This document shows positions 1 through 12,128 of a DNA stretch of 64,000 nucleotides, one piece after another. The translations under genes were made by a program, and so were the position numbers. Below the pieces are notes generated by a model. That model searched no databases, was not told where the DNA came from, and was given only the letters and a program-made list of their open reading frames with translations. This stretch comes from Trogon surrucura (Eukaryota; Chordata; Aves; Trogoniformes; Trogonidae), in NCBI GenBank assembly GCA_020746105.1, contig CM036618.1:106342622-106406621 (forward strand). The letters run 5' to 3'. The first letter of the stretch is position 1, and every line of letters starts with the position of its first letter.

Positions 1-63
1 CAAACCCCCTGGCTGGAGCAAGGGGCAGGAGGGACCGTGGCTCTGCAGCTCAGTAATCAGACG

Positions 64-85
64 TGGGAGAGAGAGAGACAGAGAG
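64..85. repeat. Short (GA)n-rich tract
   Basis: A purine tract of imperfect GA dinucleotides directly precedes the CR1 end at 96. It is too short to be more than a minor microsatellite. Confidence 0.5.
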
Positions 86-95
86 CATCCCCACC

Positions 96-170
96 CATAG
101 AATGGATCATAGAATGGCCTGGGCTGGAAGGGATCTTAGAGACCATTTTAATCCAACCTCCCTGTTGTGA
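96..170 (-). mobile_element. CR1 LINE 3'-end fragment
   Basis: Read on the minus strand this is the terminal part of a CR1 retrotransposon. On the plus strand it appears as CATAGAAT repeats followed by GGCCTGGGCTGGAAGGGATC and then a TCCAACC-type stretch, the reverse complement of the usual CR1 tail (GATC...CCTTCCAACCC...ATTCTATG). Only the last 75 or so bases are recognisable; the rest was lost by the 5' truncation typical of CR1 insertion or by decay. It has no coding capacity. The inner boundary near 170-190 is uncertain. Confidence 0.8.
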
Positions 171-171
171 T

Positions 172-1843
172 CTCTCCTTCCAGGGAGGGCTGGAAAATGG
201 AAAATACATAAACAAGACCTTAATCAATCAAATCACACTCTTCAAAAAGTACTGGAAGGTGAGGAAAATTTCTCAAGAAGAAGAAAGGATAATAAGAAAA
301 AAAAAGTCCCTCACAGAACTGCTTGATAAGTACAGACTTCCAGGGTGCCACTATCTGTTCTGTGTTATGAGGAATAACCTTGATGTTATTACATGACAGG
401 ATTATTAATATACAGTAGTTTGTTAAATCTCAACCAACTGTAACAAGCACAAGAGAGACATGTGATATCACTGATGGCTGGAACAACAAACACCATTCAA
501 GGAAGTGCTTCTGTGGGGGTGCAGGATTTGTTAAGGTGCCTAAAGGTAAACACATTCCCAGCAGCTCTGCTGAATGGGCTCATTTTCTTAAGCTATGGCT
601 CCCAAGTTAAATTCCCACACCCTGATTCTCCAGCTTTTCACGGGAAAGGTGTATTAGGGCTTGAACTTTTGTGCATCACCAAACAGCAGCTCGTTCAGCA
701 GACTGGTACCCTGTTAACTATGTAAAGGCATCTTGTGGTTTTTTTCTCCTTCAAGAAGACCAAGCAGAATAAACAAGTACTTTCCACCAGTCAATGAGCA
801 TTGCTGCTCTGCACCTGTATCAGGTATCTGTACCTGACGGGGAATGGAAAAGACCTGAAAGTTCTTTCACACTGTGCCCCAGTATGATTCTTAGGAGAGT
901 TCAACTCTTCATTTATATTGTAGTACACACATTACAAAAAAAAAAAACCCACAGAAAAAATGTGACACAGCGTGTAACTGCTGCCCTGAAGTTTCTGCTT
1001 TTCCTTTTCACTCCCAATGTGGGATTCTTTTCCTGTTCCCCTTCCACTTTTTCCTTGAACCTTGGAAGATGAACAGCTAGGCTTTCTCAGTTAACTTTCT
1101 CAAGTCATCTTGGAGCACTTGGAGGTTTTTCCCTTCATATCCTAATTAAGGGTATATCAGTGTCCCATTGGGACTGAAGCAGTTAACGAACACCATCCGG
1201 CAGGTCACTTATAAACTATTTGCCCCGGGATTGAGGGCAAACTCTGGTGAATTCCCAAGGAAAGAATCAAATGAACCTGTTAATGAGCAGAGCATTAGGA
1301 GGAAGAAAAAAAATAAGGCAGGATCTGAAGTCTTAAGGAAATGTAGGAAATAAAGGTTTGTTTATCTAATGGTTCTACTGGTGTCAATGCACAGGACTCC
1401 CCCTCCATTTTAGAGCAGTTGCAAACAGAAGATTCGGTTGCAGATAAGCTTTGGGAATTGGCTTTTACATGAGACACTTGTAAACATTCCTCAGTGATGG
1501 AGATGAAGAGGGACATGTAGCACATTCACTTCAAATAAAAGTTGGCAGCTAAGTTTTCTTACGTTATCATCATTGTCTGGAGCACCAAGATGAGTTTTAG
1601 TCACAATTTACCCTGTTTAAATCCTTTACATCGTAAATCAGATTTACTGTCCCTGGAAAGTTTAGTTTAAAATGTTGACTGCAAATTTCAAAAACTACCA
1701 CCACAACCTGAAGAGTAGCTCTTAGGATACTGGCAGCCCTATGAGAATCCCATAAGAGCCTGTTTGGTGACATCTTAATAGATGATCCAGAGAAGACTTC
1801 AGTGTGAGCTGGGTCTGTCAGTGAAATGACTCAAGGTTCAGAA
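172..1843. other. Unique DNA without a recognisable gene
   Basis: Several short open frames occur (for example 462-725 and 794-1072 on the plus strand), but none shows domain-like composition or a family motif. An 11-12 base A run lies near 937. I see no transposon, RNA gene or promoter-like CpG cluster here. Confidence 0.5.
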
Positions 1844-1912
1844 AACACCACCCACCAAAAAAAAAAACCAACCCAAAAAACCCTCCCCAAAAAAATCCCC
1901 CAAAAGACCACT
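1844..1912. repeat. A/C-rich low-complexity tract
   Basis: About 60 bases consist almost only of A and C on the plus strand, with runs of A (7 to 12 long) broken by CC, CCC and CCCC. The minus strand is correspondingly T/G-only. The strong strand asymmetry marks it as low-complexity sequence, perhaps the remnant of an A-rich tail, although no element body is recognisable beside it. Confidence 0.75.
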
Positions 1913-2183
1913 AAAAAATTTACTTGCTCTCTAAGAGCAATCAGTCTGGTTTTGTGCCCGTGTCTGTGAGTGGGCTTAGCCTTTACTCTAAGACCTAGAC
2001 TGGGTCTGCTACTTGAACCTAGAATTCCCTGTATTTTCATTATTTTGCATTAAGTTCCTGACATAAAGTACAACTAAAAATTGTACTGCAATAATACAAA
2101 ATGTGCCCAAACTAGAAAATATTTGTCCTGAATACAGCTGCATGATTAATGTTCATTCAGCTGAGAATGAAAAAAACAGATGC

Positions 2184-2999
2184 TTAAAAACAAATAGTTA
2201 CTTTTAAAAAAAAATGTTTTAGTGAAAATATAGGAGACATTATTTTAAAAAAAAAACTTAGCAGAACTTGTGCTGTAGGTAAGTAAAGCATCCTACATTT
2301 TCCTAATGTCACTTTCTGTTTATCTGCAGAAAACATGCAACAGGACCTCCACTGGCACTCTGGGTCTCTGTTTTTGTTAGAAGTAGACAAAAGCAGCACA
2401 TAATGTGGGTTTTTTTTGAAACCTGAAGCAGCAATGCAGATGGAAGTACTGTCTGGGTGTTGGAAGCTTTGCAGTGAGGCAGAAAAAAAAGGATATAAAT
2501 GAGATTTTTCTCCTTTTTCTAACTGTTTCTGACACAGAACAAGGGAAAAATTCTTTGATCCCACACAATTTTCACATGACAGTGGTGCTAGGAAGCACAT
2601 CATGACTTTTCTAAAGATATAGCATGACCCATAAAAAACCTTGTTTGTTATTTTTTGCCGAAACCAGAAGGCCCCCAGAGAAAAGGTAGCAAAGAAAGCA
2701 CAGAGGTCCCTGCAATGGCTATCTATGATTTGAAACAAGTATCTAAACTCTACAACTGGTGTTTCTGATAATGCTCGAACTGACAGCCTCTTAGAGACAG
2801 AGCCTCCTGAAAGTTTTTTTTTGGCTGTTACTCCCTCCTCCAGGTGGATAGGTTTCAGGTTCTTGTGAACTTTACTGTCCATACTCTCCTCCTCCAAACA
2901 TCTTCCTGCACCACTTGCAGTGTCCGTCAGGGCTGACAGACACTGGAGGTGTCTCATCACCTTCCAGCCATCCTGGGGGAGCACTGGTGACAAAGACAG
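2184..2999 (-). other. Longest non-transposon open frame; coding status doubtful
   Basis: About 270 codons are open on the minus strand, the longest uninterrupted frame in the window. The frame opens after a TAA at 3000-3002. The first ATG lies about a dozen codons in (near 2957), so an ATG-started product would be about 257 residues. I recognise no domain. The first 80 residues are fairly hydrophilic and protein-like. The remainder is rich in Phe, Lys, Ser and Cys, as expected when poly-A/poly-T tracts are translated: the strand is T-rich, which depletes stop codons. No convincing Kozak context, splice pair or poly(A) arrangement decides the matter. It could be an exon of a lineage-specific transcript, an lncRNA, or chance. 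Confidence 0.15.
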
Positions 3000-3385
3000 T
3001 TAAGAAGAATCTCTGGAAGTGAAGGAGAAAAATGACTCACTTATGCTTCTGGGTTTTTGTAGTGTCCTATGAGCAATGAAATAAATGGCAGTTGGGTGGT
3101 ATCTCTGAGTGCTAACCCCCACTACTGAGATACCACTCCATGTGAAACTCTCGTTGTGCAGTCCCTTCTGCATCCTCCAACTACAGTAACCTCCACAACC
3201 CCTGCAGCTTCACTAACTGTTAGGGCCACTTCGCAGCCAATATCTTTACGAGTTGATATTTGGCCCATTTCTTAACCTGCCTATTGACATCAATAGGATA
3301 TTTTCTCTGAAGTCAAAGCTTTTTTTTATTTATTTAGGCAGAGAACAGCAACTTTGGTGTGGGACACTAACAGGAACACTAAATA
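3000..3385. other. Unique DNA upstream of a CR1 copy
   Basis: A non-repetitive stretch with a short T run near 3320. No gene or structured element is seen. The junction with CR1 sequence falls close to 3386, where CR1 RT-type coding begins abruptly. Confidence 0.4.
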
Positions 3386-4440
3386 TGTTGGGTGAGGAAC
3401 TGGCTAGACGGTCACACTCAAAGAGTTGTGGTCAATGGCTTGATGCCCACATGGAAATCAGTGACAAGCGGTGTTCCTCAGGGGTCTGTTCTGAGTCCAA
3501 TGTTGTTAAACATCTTTGTCAGCAACACGGAAAATGGCATTGAACGTAGCCTCAGCAAGTTTGCCAATGACACCAAGCTGTGTGGTGCCATGGACTCACT
3601 TGCGGGAAGAGATGCCATCCAGAGGGACCTTGACAGGCTTGAGGAATGGGCCAGTGCAAATTGCATGAGCTTCACCAAGTCAAAGTGCAACGTCTTGCAC
3701 CTGGGTTGGGCCAATCCCAGGCACAAATACAAACTGAGCACAGAGTGGGTTGAGAGTAGCCCTGAAGAGAAGGATTTAGAGGTGTTAATAGAAAAGAAGC
3801 TCAACGTGAGCTGGCCGTGTGCTCACGCAGCCCAGAAGGCCAACCGCATCCTGGGATGCATCAAGAGGAGTGTGGTCAGCAGGTCAAGAGAGGTGATTCT
3901 TCCCCTTTACTCTGCTCTTGCGAGACTCCACTTCAAATACTACATCCAGTTCTGGTGTCCCCACCATAAGAGGGACATAGATCTGTTGGAACAAGTTCAG
4001 AGGAGGGCCACAAGGATGATCCAGGGGTTGGAGCACCTCTGCTATGAGGACAGGCTTAGCAAACTGGGTTTATTCAGCCTGGAGAAGAGAAGGCTCCAGG
4101 GGGACCTCACAACTGCCTGAGGGGAACCTAGAGGAAGGCTGGGGAGGGACTTTTTACAAGAGTGTCCAGTGACAGAATAAGGGGAAATGGATTTAAATTG
4201 AAGAAGAATAGGTTAGACTGGATCTTAGGAAGAGATTCTTCAGTATGAGGGTGCCAAGATTCTGGAATAGATTCCCCAGAGAAGTTGTGGTTGCCCCCTT
4301 CCTGGAGATGTTCAAGGCCAGGTTGGATGAGGCCTTGAGCAACCTGGTCTAGTTGAGGGTATCCCTGCCCATAGCAGGGGGCTTGGATTAGATCATCTCC
4401 AAGGTCCTCTTCTAATCTAAAACATTCTATGATTCCATGA
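3386..4440 (+). mobile_element. 5'-truncated CR1 LINE with complete 3' end
   Basis: A CR1 non-LTR retrotransposon copy of about 1.05 kb. It begins inside the reverse-transcriptase domain of ORF2, at the point encoding [14 protein letters not shown], and runs through the C-terminal region and the short 3' UTR. It ends in the diagnostic tail ATTCTATG followed by ATTCCATG at 4424-4440. Loss of everything upstream is the usual outcome of incomplete target-primed reverse transcription. The conserved UTR phrase (caacctggtctagttg...ccctgccc) lies at 4340-4372. Stops interrupt the coding part after 4120. No target-site duplication is evident, as is normal for CR1. Confidence 0.95.
3392..4120 (+). pseudogene. 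CR1 ORF2 reverse-transcriptase fragment, catalytically dead
   Basis: An open frame of 242 codons inside the CR1 copy covers the palm/thumb part of the reverse transcriptase and part of the C-terminal region. [17 protein letters not shown] (residues 26-42) is the family's RT motif upstream of the active site. The active-site box reads FANDTKL (residues 57-63) where the family has FADDTKL, so the first catalytic aspartate is Asn (codon AAT at 3566-3568). Later conserved blocks [28 protein letters not shown] and [18 protein letters not shown] are readable. The frame stops at 4118-4120, before the normal ORF2 end. A dead genomic fossil. The frame opens at a GTG; no real start is expected. Confidence 0.93.
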
Positions 4441-6665
4441 CAGATGAGGACAGCTAGCCAGCAACCAAGAGAAGGGAAACTGTTGAAAGGAAAATCATAA
4501 TTTAATAATAAGCACAGTAATTAAGTCCTAATGTCCACTGCCTTTTCAAGGTCTCACCTGAAACACAGACAGTGCAACACTAAAGTCCACAGACTGACTT
4601 TGGAAGGGATGAGTGTCTTATTTTGTAGCCAGGGGATCTAGAATGCTTAGATATTTTTGGCCCCTTATCTCCCCGGCTAACCCATGCCTCCAGTTTTTGA
4701 GCCAGAATACCATACTCAGCTCAAACATAAGTCAACTGTCCTGACAGAGAAGTCAGTAGAGATTTAGAAGTTTCTAGCCATTAATTCCAGCTGAATTGCT
4801 CCATGTCATCTTGCAAACATTTGCAAGACTATTAGAGTTGCAACACCAAAATATGAGCATCAGCCAGCTGGTCCCAGCCAAGGCTAGTCTGGTTCCTTTG
4901 TCTAAACAGTGACCAGTCCCATCTGCTTCTGAGGAAAACTGGTTTTCACCACAGGCATGGTATCTACCATGAGTAAATTGCCCCCACAATTTGATAAGCT
5001 ATGTTGGAGGTTCAAGAGAATTTTCACGTCCTCCTGTTGCCCTATTCCTATTTCTGTATTTTACCAACAATTCAAGACATCAAGGGAACTTTCAAAGCAA
5101 CTTTCTCTATTTCACAGCGTCTTGGTAAATCAAACATATGTAGACAGAAAATCTAATAAAAAACTATGAGAGGTTTTAATCAGAAGAGTATATTGAAACG
5201 CAGATAGTAAAACTGCTGTAACTAACAGCAGATGCTAAAGAAACTATAAAGCTACAGTCAGCATTGTTTGCCACATTACTGTGTTAGAGTGGAGACTGGC
5301 TATAGTTTTACTATTTGACTTAATAAACTGGCATTTTTTTATTATTATATAATTCACCAAGCTCTTGTAGTTCTACTATAGTAAATATAATTCAACCATA
5401 GTTTAAAGAGAGATGCTGCTTTCATATGCTTTTTCAATACACACAGTGAAACTGGGAGATGTATTTTAGTAACACTTATTCTGTGCCCTTCCTTTAATTT
5501 TTGCATCACATATTTGTGTTTGAATATGCAATTTCTGTCTTCAACCTTTTTGCATTTTGCTTGTGCTTTCCTTGGAATAGGAAACCATCTTCAATTATTT
5601 TTGCAGCACAAGGATTTGATATCTGAGATAGAGAGAAGTGACAACATTTAGATTTTAATTTCAGACACAAATGGAGATTTGTGCATTTGAATTTTAAGCT
5701 ATTTTGCACAGTGTTCATTCTGAAGTTTCTATATGAGAGTTTCATGGGTAATAGTCATTTGGTCCATGTGGTAATCACCATACTAAAGGACAGAAGGATG
5801 GGCTGTAAGGAAAGGGATGTCTTTTTAACCTTCTGGCATTATATCTGTACACTCAGCTCTTACTCTCTGCAATCACTTCCTTTCCCTTTATATACCCACA
5901 TAGAAAGAGGCAGTGTGATGCTCTCTAGGAATTGTGCAGTGGTGCCAGACAGACAGCCATAGAAACCACAGAAGCAGAAAAATATGTAGATCGTACTTTC
6001 CTTCTCCCAGTGGCTAGGATGACACAATTCCAGCATGGATGTGGAGAAAGCAAATTAAGAAAAATAAAACAAATTCACATTAATCATCAAACTAATGATA
6101 ACTGACAGTGATTTTCTCCGTATGTCAGTGTTAATTGTATTCTTACTGCTTTACATGTGAATGTACATCTCAGCAGTCAGCCCCTGCAGCCAAGTAATAT
6201 GGCAAAATCCAGGCCCATGATACTCATTCAGGCTATTGTATTAACACGAGCACTTAAAGGATTCACTGGTATGTATGCACGCACATACATTCATGTGTAC
6301 TAAAGCTGTAGGCTTTAGTATCATGTGAAAGTGCTAGTTCTCCTCATCTTCCAACAGCAATTCACAGGGGCCACGTTTGGTCCAGTAGGACCGGAGCACA
6401 GCCCAACTGTCCCAGGGCATGCCCTCCATGGCAGGGAAGATAGTCTGCTTGGGTCCCTTGCTCACACAAAACAGATTTAGTGAGGAAATTGTGGCACAAA
6501 TGGCCAGAAATCCAAGTGTGGCCCTTAGTTCAGACCTCATGAACTGCTTGAGAGTCCTCTGGAGACAAACTGAAGGTTGACCTGCCTGTTTCCCTCACCA
6601 CTTCTCCCTAAAGGTGTCAGTGTCAAATTTTCTCTCTAGCCAAAAAACTAAAGACCTGAAAATCC
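4441..6665. other. AT-rich unique DNA without a gene
   Basis: Mostly unique AT-rich sequence, strongest at 5160-5460. A small perfect inverted repeat (CACAAAT / ATTTGTG, 4-base loop) lies near 5667-5684. A 68-codon minus-strand frame at 6334-6540 is locally GC-richer than its surroundings, but I cannot assign it. Nothing else is recognisable. Confidence 0.4.
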
Positions 6666-6710
6666 TCCTTTTTTTTTTTTTTCTTATTTTCTTTTTTTTT
6701 TTTTCCTTTT
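6666..6710. repeat. Poly-T/pyrimidine tract
   Basis: Two T runs of about 13-15 bases are separated by CTTATTTTC, giving a 45-base nearly pure T/C stretch. Low-complexity sequence; read on the minus strand it could be an old A-rich tail, but no element body adjoins it. Confidence 0.75.
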
Positions 6711-7189
6711 AATTAGCAAGGACAGCTATGAGCTGTTTTAAAAAACAACTGTTCTTGATAACTGTGATTTATTACCAATGCAAGAATGGCTAGAGTTAAA
6801 TTTGGTTTGAGCAGTCAGTACCATTGCAGGAAAGCTCTGGTCCAATCCTGATCTCTACTATTGGAACCAGGTGTAATCATTGACCAAATGAGAGCAAAGA
6901 ATCCAAAACATCTGAGTTTTGGATACAGGCAACTTAAAATCCAAATGTCAAGCTCCTGCAATGAAGGAAGCTAAAATACTGCAACAACCATTACCTTCAC
7001 TCCTTTCAGCTGAAATGCTTGGGGGAAGTTAATGCTTGGACCAAAATCTATGAATTTAACTTTGCGTCTTATGCCAGCTGTGACACCTGGACTTCAAATC
7101 TCCACCATAAGCAAATAAATGCCATGGCTTTAGATGTCCTATCAACAAGTTAGCCTAACTACTGAGAAGTACATCAGCAGCGGCAGAAG

Positions 7190-7960
7190 AAAAATAGGCG
7201 TAGGAGAACCACTAAATATTTAGCCATACTCAGTCCATCTTCGTCATTTTTGCTTCCTTCCTTAATCATCCTCCCCTTACAGCCCGGGAAAAACAGGCAA
7301 CTATTTTAGTTGCCCCACCGTTATCACCGAGATGCAATCTCTGCTAAACAAACTATTTCCAATGCATTGCCAAGTAAACCCTGGGCTGACCTTTGACTTC
7401 ATCATCTGAAATATGACCATAAAAATAATGGGCCTGTAAACTGCTTTTGGCAATTATGCCGCTGCTGGAATGAAAGGACGTTGTCATTAGCATGCAGCTT
7501 ATGAACCCCAGCTTGCTGGTCCTGGCAGGCAGCCAGCCTGGGAAACCGAGCTGGCCTTAAAGCTGACACAGGTTCAATGGGATAATTAGGCAGCTTTTTT
7601 GTTTGAGTTTGTTGATATAAATGTGGTAGAGATTAGCCTTTTCCCCCTCAGCTCTGGGTAATGGTCAGGGCTAACAGGTGTCAGGCTAATGGTGCTGCGG
7701 GAAATTAATACTTGGTTTCCTGGTACCTTCCTTTGTTGTTTTTCCCTGCAGAGGAATTCCTCCAAATCCTCCAGCACTTTGCAAACACCTTCCTTCCTTC
7801 CCACTTCTCACTTAGCTTTGCCCTAAACATTTTATCAAGAAGAGCATGCTGTCAAGTGGCACACAAAAGGGTTAGGACGTGCCGACGGGAAGATAAATCA
7901 CCGTTAATCAGATAGGCCAACCAGCCTTCCATTTATTAGGCCAAAGAATAAAACTTAAAT
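7190..7960. promoter_or_regulatory. Candidate conserved non-coding element (enhancer-like)
   Basis: There is no coding frame and no repeat, but the sequence has the texture of a conserved developmental enhancer. It has balanced base use and many homeodomain-type cores: CAATTATG near 7451, TCATTAGCATG near 7485, GATAATTAGG at 7581-7590, GGCTAATGG near 7684 and CGTTAATCAGATAGG near 7902. It also has AGATAA-type GATA sites and two TAGGCCAA boxes about 27 bp apart near 7912 and 7939. Known families of vertebrate conserved elements look like this, but conservation cannot be seen in a single sequence. The boundaries are approximate. Confidence 0.35.
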
Positions 7961-10156
7961 TTCAAAATAGCAATGGGCCAGATCTTTTTTTGAAGTTAAG
8001 GGGAAATCTCTGGCGAAATGACCCAAAGCAGAACAAAGAACACCCAGAATGTCAAGCAGCTCTGAACAAACTACAGTACCACTTATAGAAGTGTGTAGGT
8101 CACTTAAACATCTGGTTATCTTAAGCAACTTGGGACAGGGTTCTTGGCACTCAGGAGGAATTGAAAATGCCAGATCAGCTAACAGGTCTCTGTGAGTCCA
8201 TCTGTGCTTAATGTCAAAGTGAGCCAGCAAGAGAAATTGTTAGGGTGCCTTCACACACACTGTAGCTGGCTAATAGTCCATGCAGAAAGCAAGCTTTCAT
8301 ACTCATTTTGCTAATCCACGCTGCCTTTTATCTTGAGGATCACCAAAGCACTGTAAAGGAAAGGCTAGGCCCCATACTAAAATCACTTCACCCATCTCCA
8401 AAATGCAGCTACTTCTGCTGCATTACTGGTGGGTAAAATGCATGGCAGCTGAGCAGGGAGTGGAAAAATCCATATGAAAGGTTATTTTTCTGATAACACG
8501 CCATTGTTTGCAGGACATGGTGGTAGGTAGCTTTTTAACTAAAAGAAAAATGCAGCAGGGAGGCCTAAACCCTCATTCTGCTGAGGCATGGGGCAGACAA
8601 GCGGAGACGTGCCAGCACGTGCCGGGCTGCTGAGCCCTGCCACCCCTCAGCTGCCTCCAACCAGCACAGCTCAGCCCCGACCACCCCAGCCCTGTCCCCC
8701 TGCAGAGCCTCCAAAGGCTGTGGCACCATCTGCTGAACCTCGTGGTGGTCTCAGCAATCGCATATGCTTTCCCTCACTTTCTTTCCCTATGTTTTTTCTT
8801 CTTCCCCATTAGTATTCCCTTTCTCCCAGAGCCACAGCCCTTGTCTTCCCAGTCTCTCACCCTGTCCTCTGGCTCCACACTCTGCACCTGCTTTCTGGGA
8901 TGCACAAGCCACTTGATTTCCTTCTTCCCTCCTCATTGCACCAATCTGATTCTTCCCTGACCCATCCTGTGTCTCGTCACTACTACGTTTCAAAGAGCAG
9001 CCAGCCAGTCAGCTCTTAGGCATAAACTACCTTTTTTCCTGCTTCCCTTGGAGAAGGTTGAGGCCAGGATACAGCTACTCTAAAGACCTCCTCTGCATTC
9101 ATCTCTTGCTTTCACACCAGCAAAGCATAACAAGTGTGCTGCAAGGACACCTTCCCTCTCAGCCCCTTAATTAAGCAGAGGAGCTCACCTTCCCAAAGCT
9201 GCTGCTCCCTCTCATGTGCCACAGCAGCAGAGTTGCACTTTTAAGCTGAGAAGGATGGAGATTACTGATGTCCAGCTTCAGTTCTGCCTGCCCGCAGCAG
9301 AGAGGGAAGGTGCTCATCCTTTTACAAAGCCTCTTGACAACGTGGAGAGCGTTCAAAGAGTCACCAAAATGAGGTTCTATTTCCCCTTTCAGTAAAGGCA
9401 CTTCTTGCAATCCTACTGGACCTAACTTCGGCTGCTAACGCAGCCATGGAGACATGGGCCTCAGCCCAGGCCACGTATTTCCCAGCTTTACAGGCCATTT
9501 ACTCGGTATATCATGGGCTATGCCCTGCCCTGACAACCACCAGGCTGGAAGTCCGACACGGCCATATCCATCTACAATGTGGTCACAGCAATTTAAACCT
9601 ACGTTTATGATGAGAATCTCAAATAAGTCACTGTATGGAGCACAGGAAAGAAAAAGCTAAGCGATAGCTTGCTGCCTTGGCCTCAACACCTCCATGAAGA
9701 AAAGAGAACTAACACCACAGTTCCTCCTTCAGTAGCTGGAACTGGAAGCTCCAGTGGCTGGAATCTGAGAGTCAGCACGTGTTTCAGTGAGAGAGAAACA
9801 GTGTGAATAACCCACTTGGAACTGATTATTACAGGCTGTGATAAATTCTTGATTTGCTGAAGTCTCTAACTGAAGAGCAAAGGCATTTCCAAAGAGATAT
9901 GCTCTATTTTAAAAACAATTTGTTGGTCTAAAGAATCACTGACTGAAATCTATGGCTTTTGTAATAAAATAGGTGAGACTAGATAATCACAAAAGCTTAC
10001 TGCAGCCTGTAAGACTATTACAAAACAGCAGGGAAAACATACTGCATCTACAAAGTCCTGGTGCATGCAAGAGGTATATCTAAGTTTGCCTACTTTAGCA
10101 ATATTCACGTTACCTCCGTTTTGGGTGGGTGTTGTTAATCACCTGAATACGAGAGA
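7961..10156. other. Unique DNA with a pyrimidine-rich segment
   Basis: The stretch at 8640-8960 is strongly C/T-rich on the plus strand, with proline/serine-like translations in two frames (8588-8812, 8742-8960) that overlap each other and show no family signature. A direct ACGTGCC repeat containing a CACGTG E-box lies near 8607-8623. The remainder holds nothing I can name. Confidence 0.4.
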
Positions 10157-10174
10157 TTTTTTTTTTTAAAAAAA
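10157..10174. repeat. T11 followed by A7 run
   Basis: A T run passes directly into an A run, making a short self-complementary AT tract. Minor low-complexity feature. Confidence 0.6.
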
Positions 10175-12086
10175 GAAGCAATAATTAACCTCCTTTTGGT
10201 AGATTCTCAAAGACTGCAAAATAGTGGCAGCACGCATCTCACAGAGATTACACCACATCCTTTCCTTAGCTTTCCTATTATGAACGGCCCAATAATAAAT
10301 TTGCCATAAAAGTCAAAGACAGAATGGTGCTACTCTATCCTAGCAAAGACTCACACCGAGAAAAGATAACACAGCATACAATGGTAAAACTGCCAAAAAT
10401 CCCCAAATGCACACAGCAAGACAAGAAACATTCATTCCATCTGCAGCTTTAATTATACTAAAATCTCTGCAATTCTGGGGTTTTTTTCTGCTTGTGGAGT
10501 GTCTCAAATTCAAGGCACAAACCTCATTTATTGACCAAGAGGAGCACCATGACAAAACTTCTGTATGATAAACCTCTGCTTCGGATACATGCCTGTGGTC
10601 AAAACAGTGCTCCAGAGTGGCTCTTTAATGCCCAGGTTGGTCCAAACTGTTCCTGATTTTGTTTTGGGAAGGGATGAGTAGAGCTGTGACAGTTTTTCTC
10701 TGGTGTAGAGGCGACAAAGCCATTCCGCTTCATTGTCAGCAGCCTTTGCATGGAGATGAGTCAGTGAGGTGTCTGTCTAGTCACATTTTCAGGTGAGATG
10801 TGCTGTCAAATGCTTTTTAAAATATCTGTGTCAACAAGGAAACATTTATTTGTGTGGCTGTAGCGTTCAGGGGGTGACCTGCACATGAGGCAGGACCTAC
10901 AGCATCCCAGACCCCGCAGGCTTTTGCAGTCTGAGGCAGCAAGAGGAGTGAGAAGAAACAAGCAAGGAAAACACCTTTGCCAAAGGACACGCAGAAAGTC
11001 AAGAGGCAGTGGGGCAGTAAATCAAATCAGAAAAGACAGATGACGGAGCAAAACAGGATATGAGGATATTTCCCACTGTTTCCTAGAGGATAAGAGCAGA
11101 AGGGAGTTGGCAGGGTGACACTTCAGCATCAAGGCAGATGAGTGGATGAATTACAGCGATAGCCTGGCAATAGCACACAGTCACTCTTTAATACCAGGCT
11201 GTAATACTGAGGATCCTGACAACCTGCCAACACTGCAGGTGCAGTTCTGAGAGTCTGCACCATGACATTAACTCACATGTAACCATGACTCACAAAGTCT
11301 TCCTATAAAAGAAACACCTTTTGTCACAATTCACAGTGTATTCTTTACGTACGGCACGTGAATCCTGTGCTTAAGTCAGTGCAGCGATATAAAGATGCCC
11401 GAGCTTGAATTACTACCTTCTATAAGGCCCTTGAGTACTTTAGTACTTAGCATATAATTTTAAAAGTCAGAGCTGACACAGAGAGTGAGGTGTATGCAAT
11501 GAAGTAACTTGTAGACACAGACAATCTAGCGTCTCAAAAGAAATAAAGAGAGGAGACAAGAGAGAACAGCCAGAAGCCCAAAATAAAGATTTAAACTCTA
11601 ATTTCTCCTGATTGAGGATGGAAATAAATGCTAGGTCTGCATATAAAAGTGGATTCAAGGGGAGGGAAACAGAAACATTGAGTTCAAAAATCCAAAACAC
11701 CACTGAAAAGTGGAATCTGGAGATAGGAGAGGTCAAAGAGGAATCAGGTCTTGTCCTGGAAATGTTTGTTGTCACAGACAGAAAGAAAAAAAAAGGTGTG
11801 GGGGGGAACCTGAATGTTTGCTGTTTCTCCTAAAACAGTGTCTTTAAGAGAAGCAGGGTATGGGGAAGTGTGGGATAGGATTTCACAGCTTTTGGCAGCT
11901 GTCTTTTGCCTTCTTTCTCCATGCGCAGTGACAGCAAATTTCTCTCGAGAAGTATTGGCTAATTCCACAGGGAACAAGGGTGCCTCAGGAGGAAAATATT
12001 TTTGTTGACCTCCCATTTGCACCAGAACTGCACTGATATATATCCAGTTGGCTTCACCAGCAACAAACCTCATTTGTACTGATCTT
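10175..12086. other. Unique DNA without a gene
   Basis: Only small overlapping open frames on both strands (for example 11467-11775 minus and 11744-12109 minus), with no recognisable domains. No repeat element, RNA gene or conserved-looking block stands out. Confidence 0.4.
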
Positions 12087-12128
12087 AACAAAAAAACCCA
12101 AACCAACAAACAAATAACAACAAAAAAC
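12087..12128. repeat. A/C-rich low-complexity tract
   Basis: The sequence is almost entirely A with interspersed C (AAACCC, AACC, CAAA, CAACAA units), resembling the tract at 1844-1912. Confidence 0.65.

Noticed and set aside
8588..8812. Proline-rich frame near an E-box, considered as a first exon
   Set aside because: The proline content comes from a C/T-rich tract and another overlapping frame is equally open; no CpG island.
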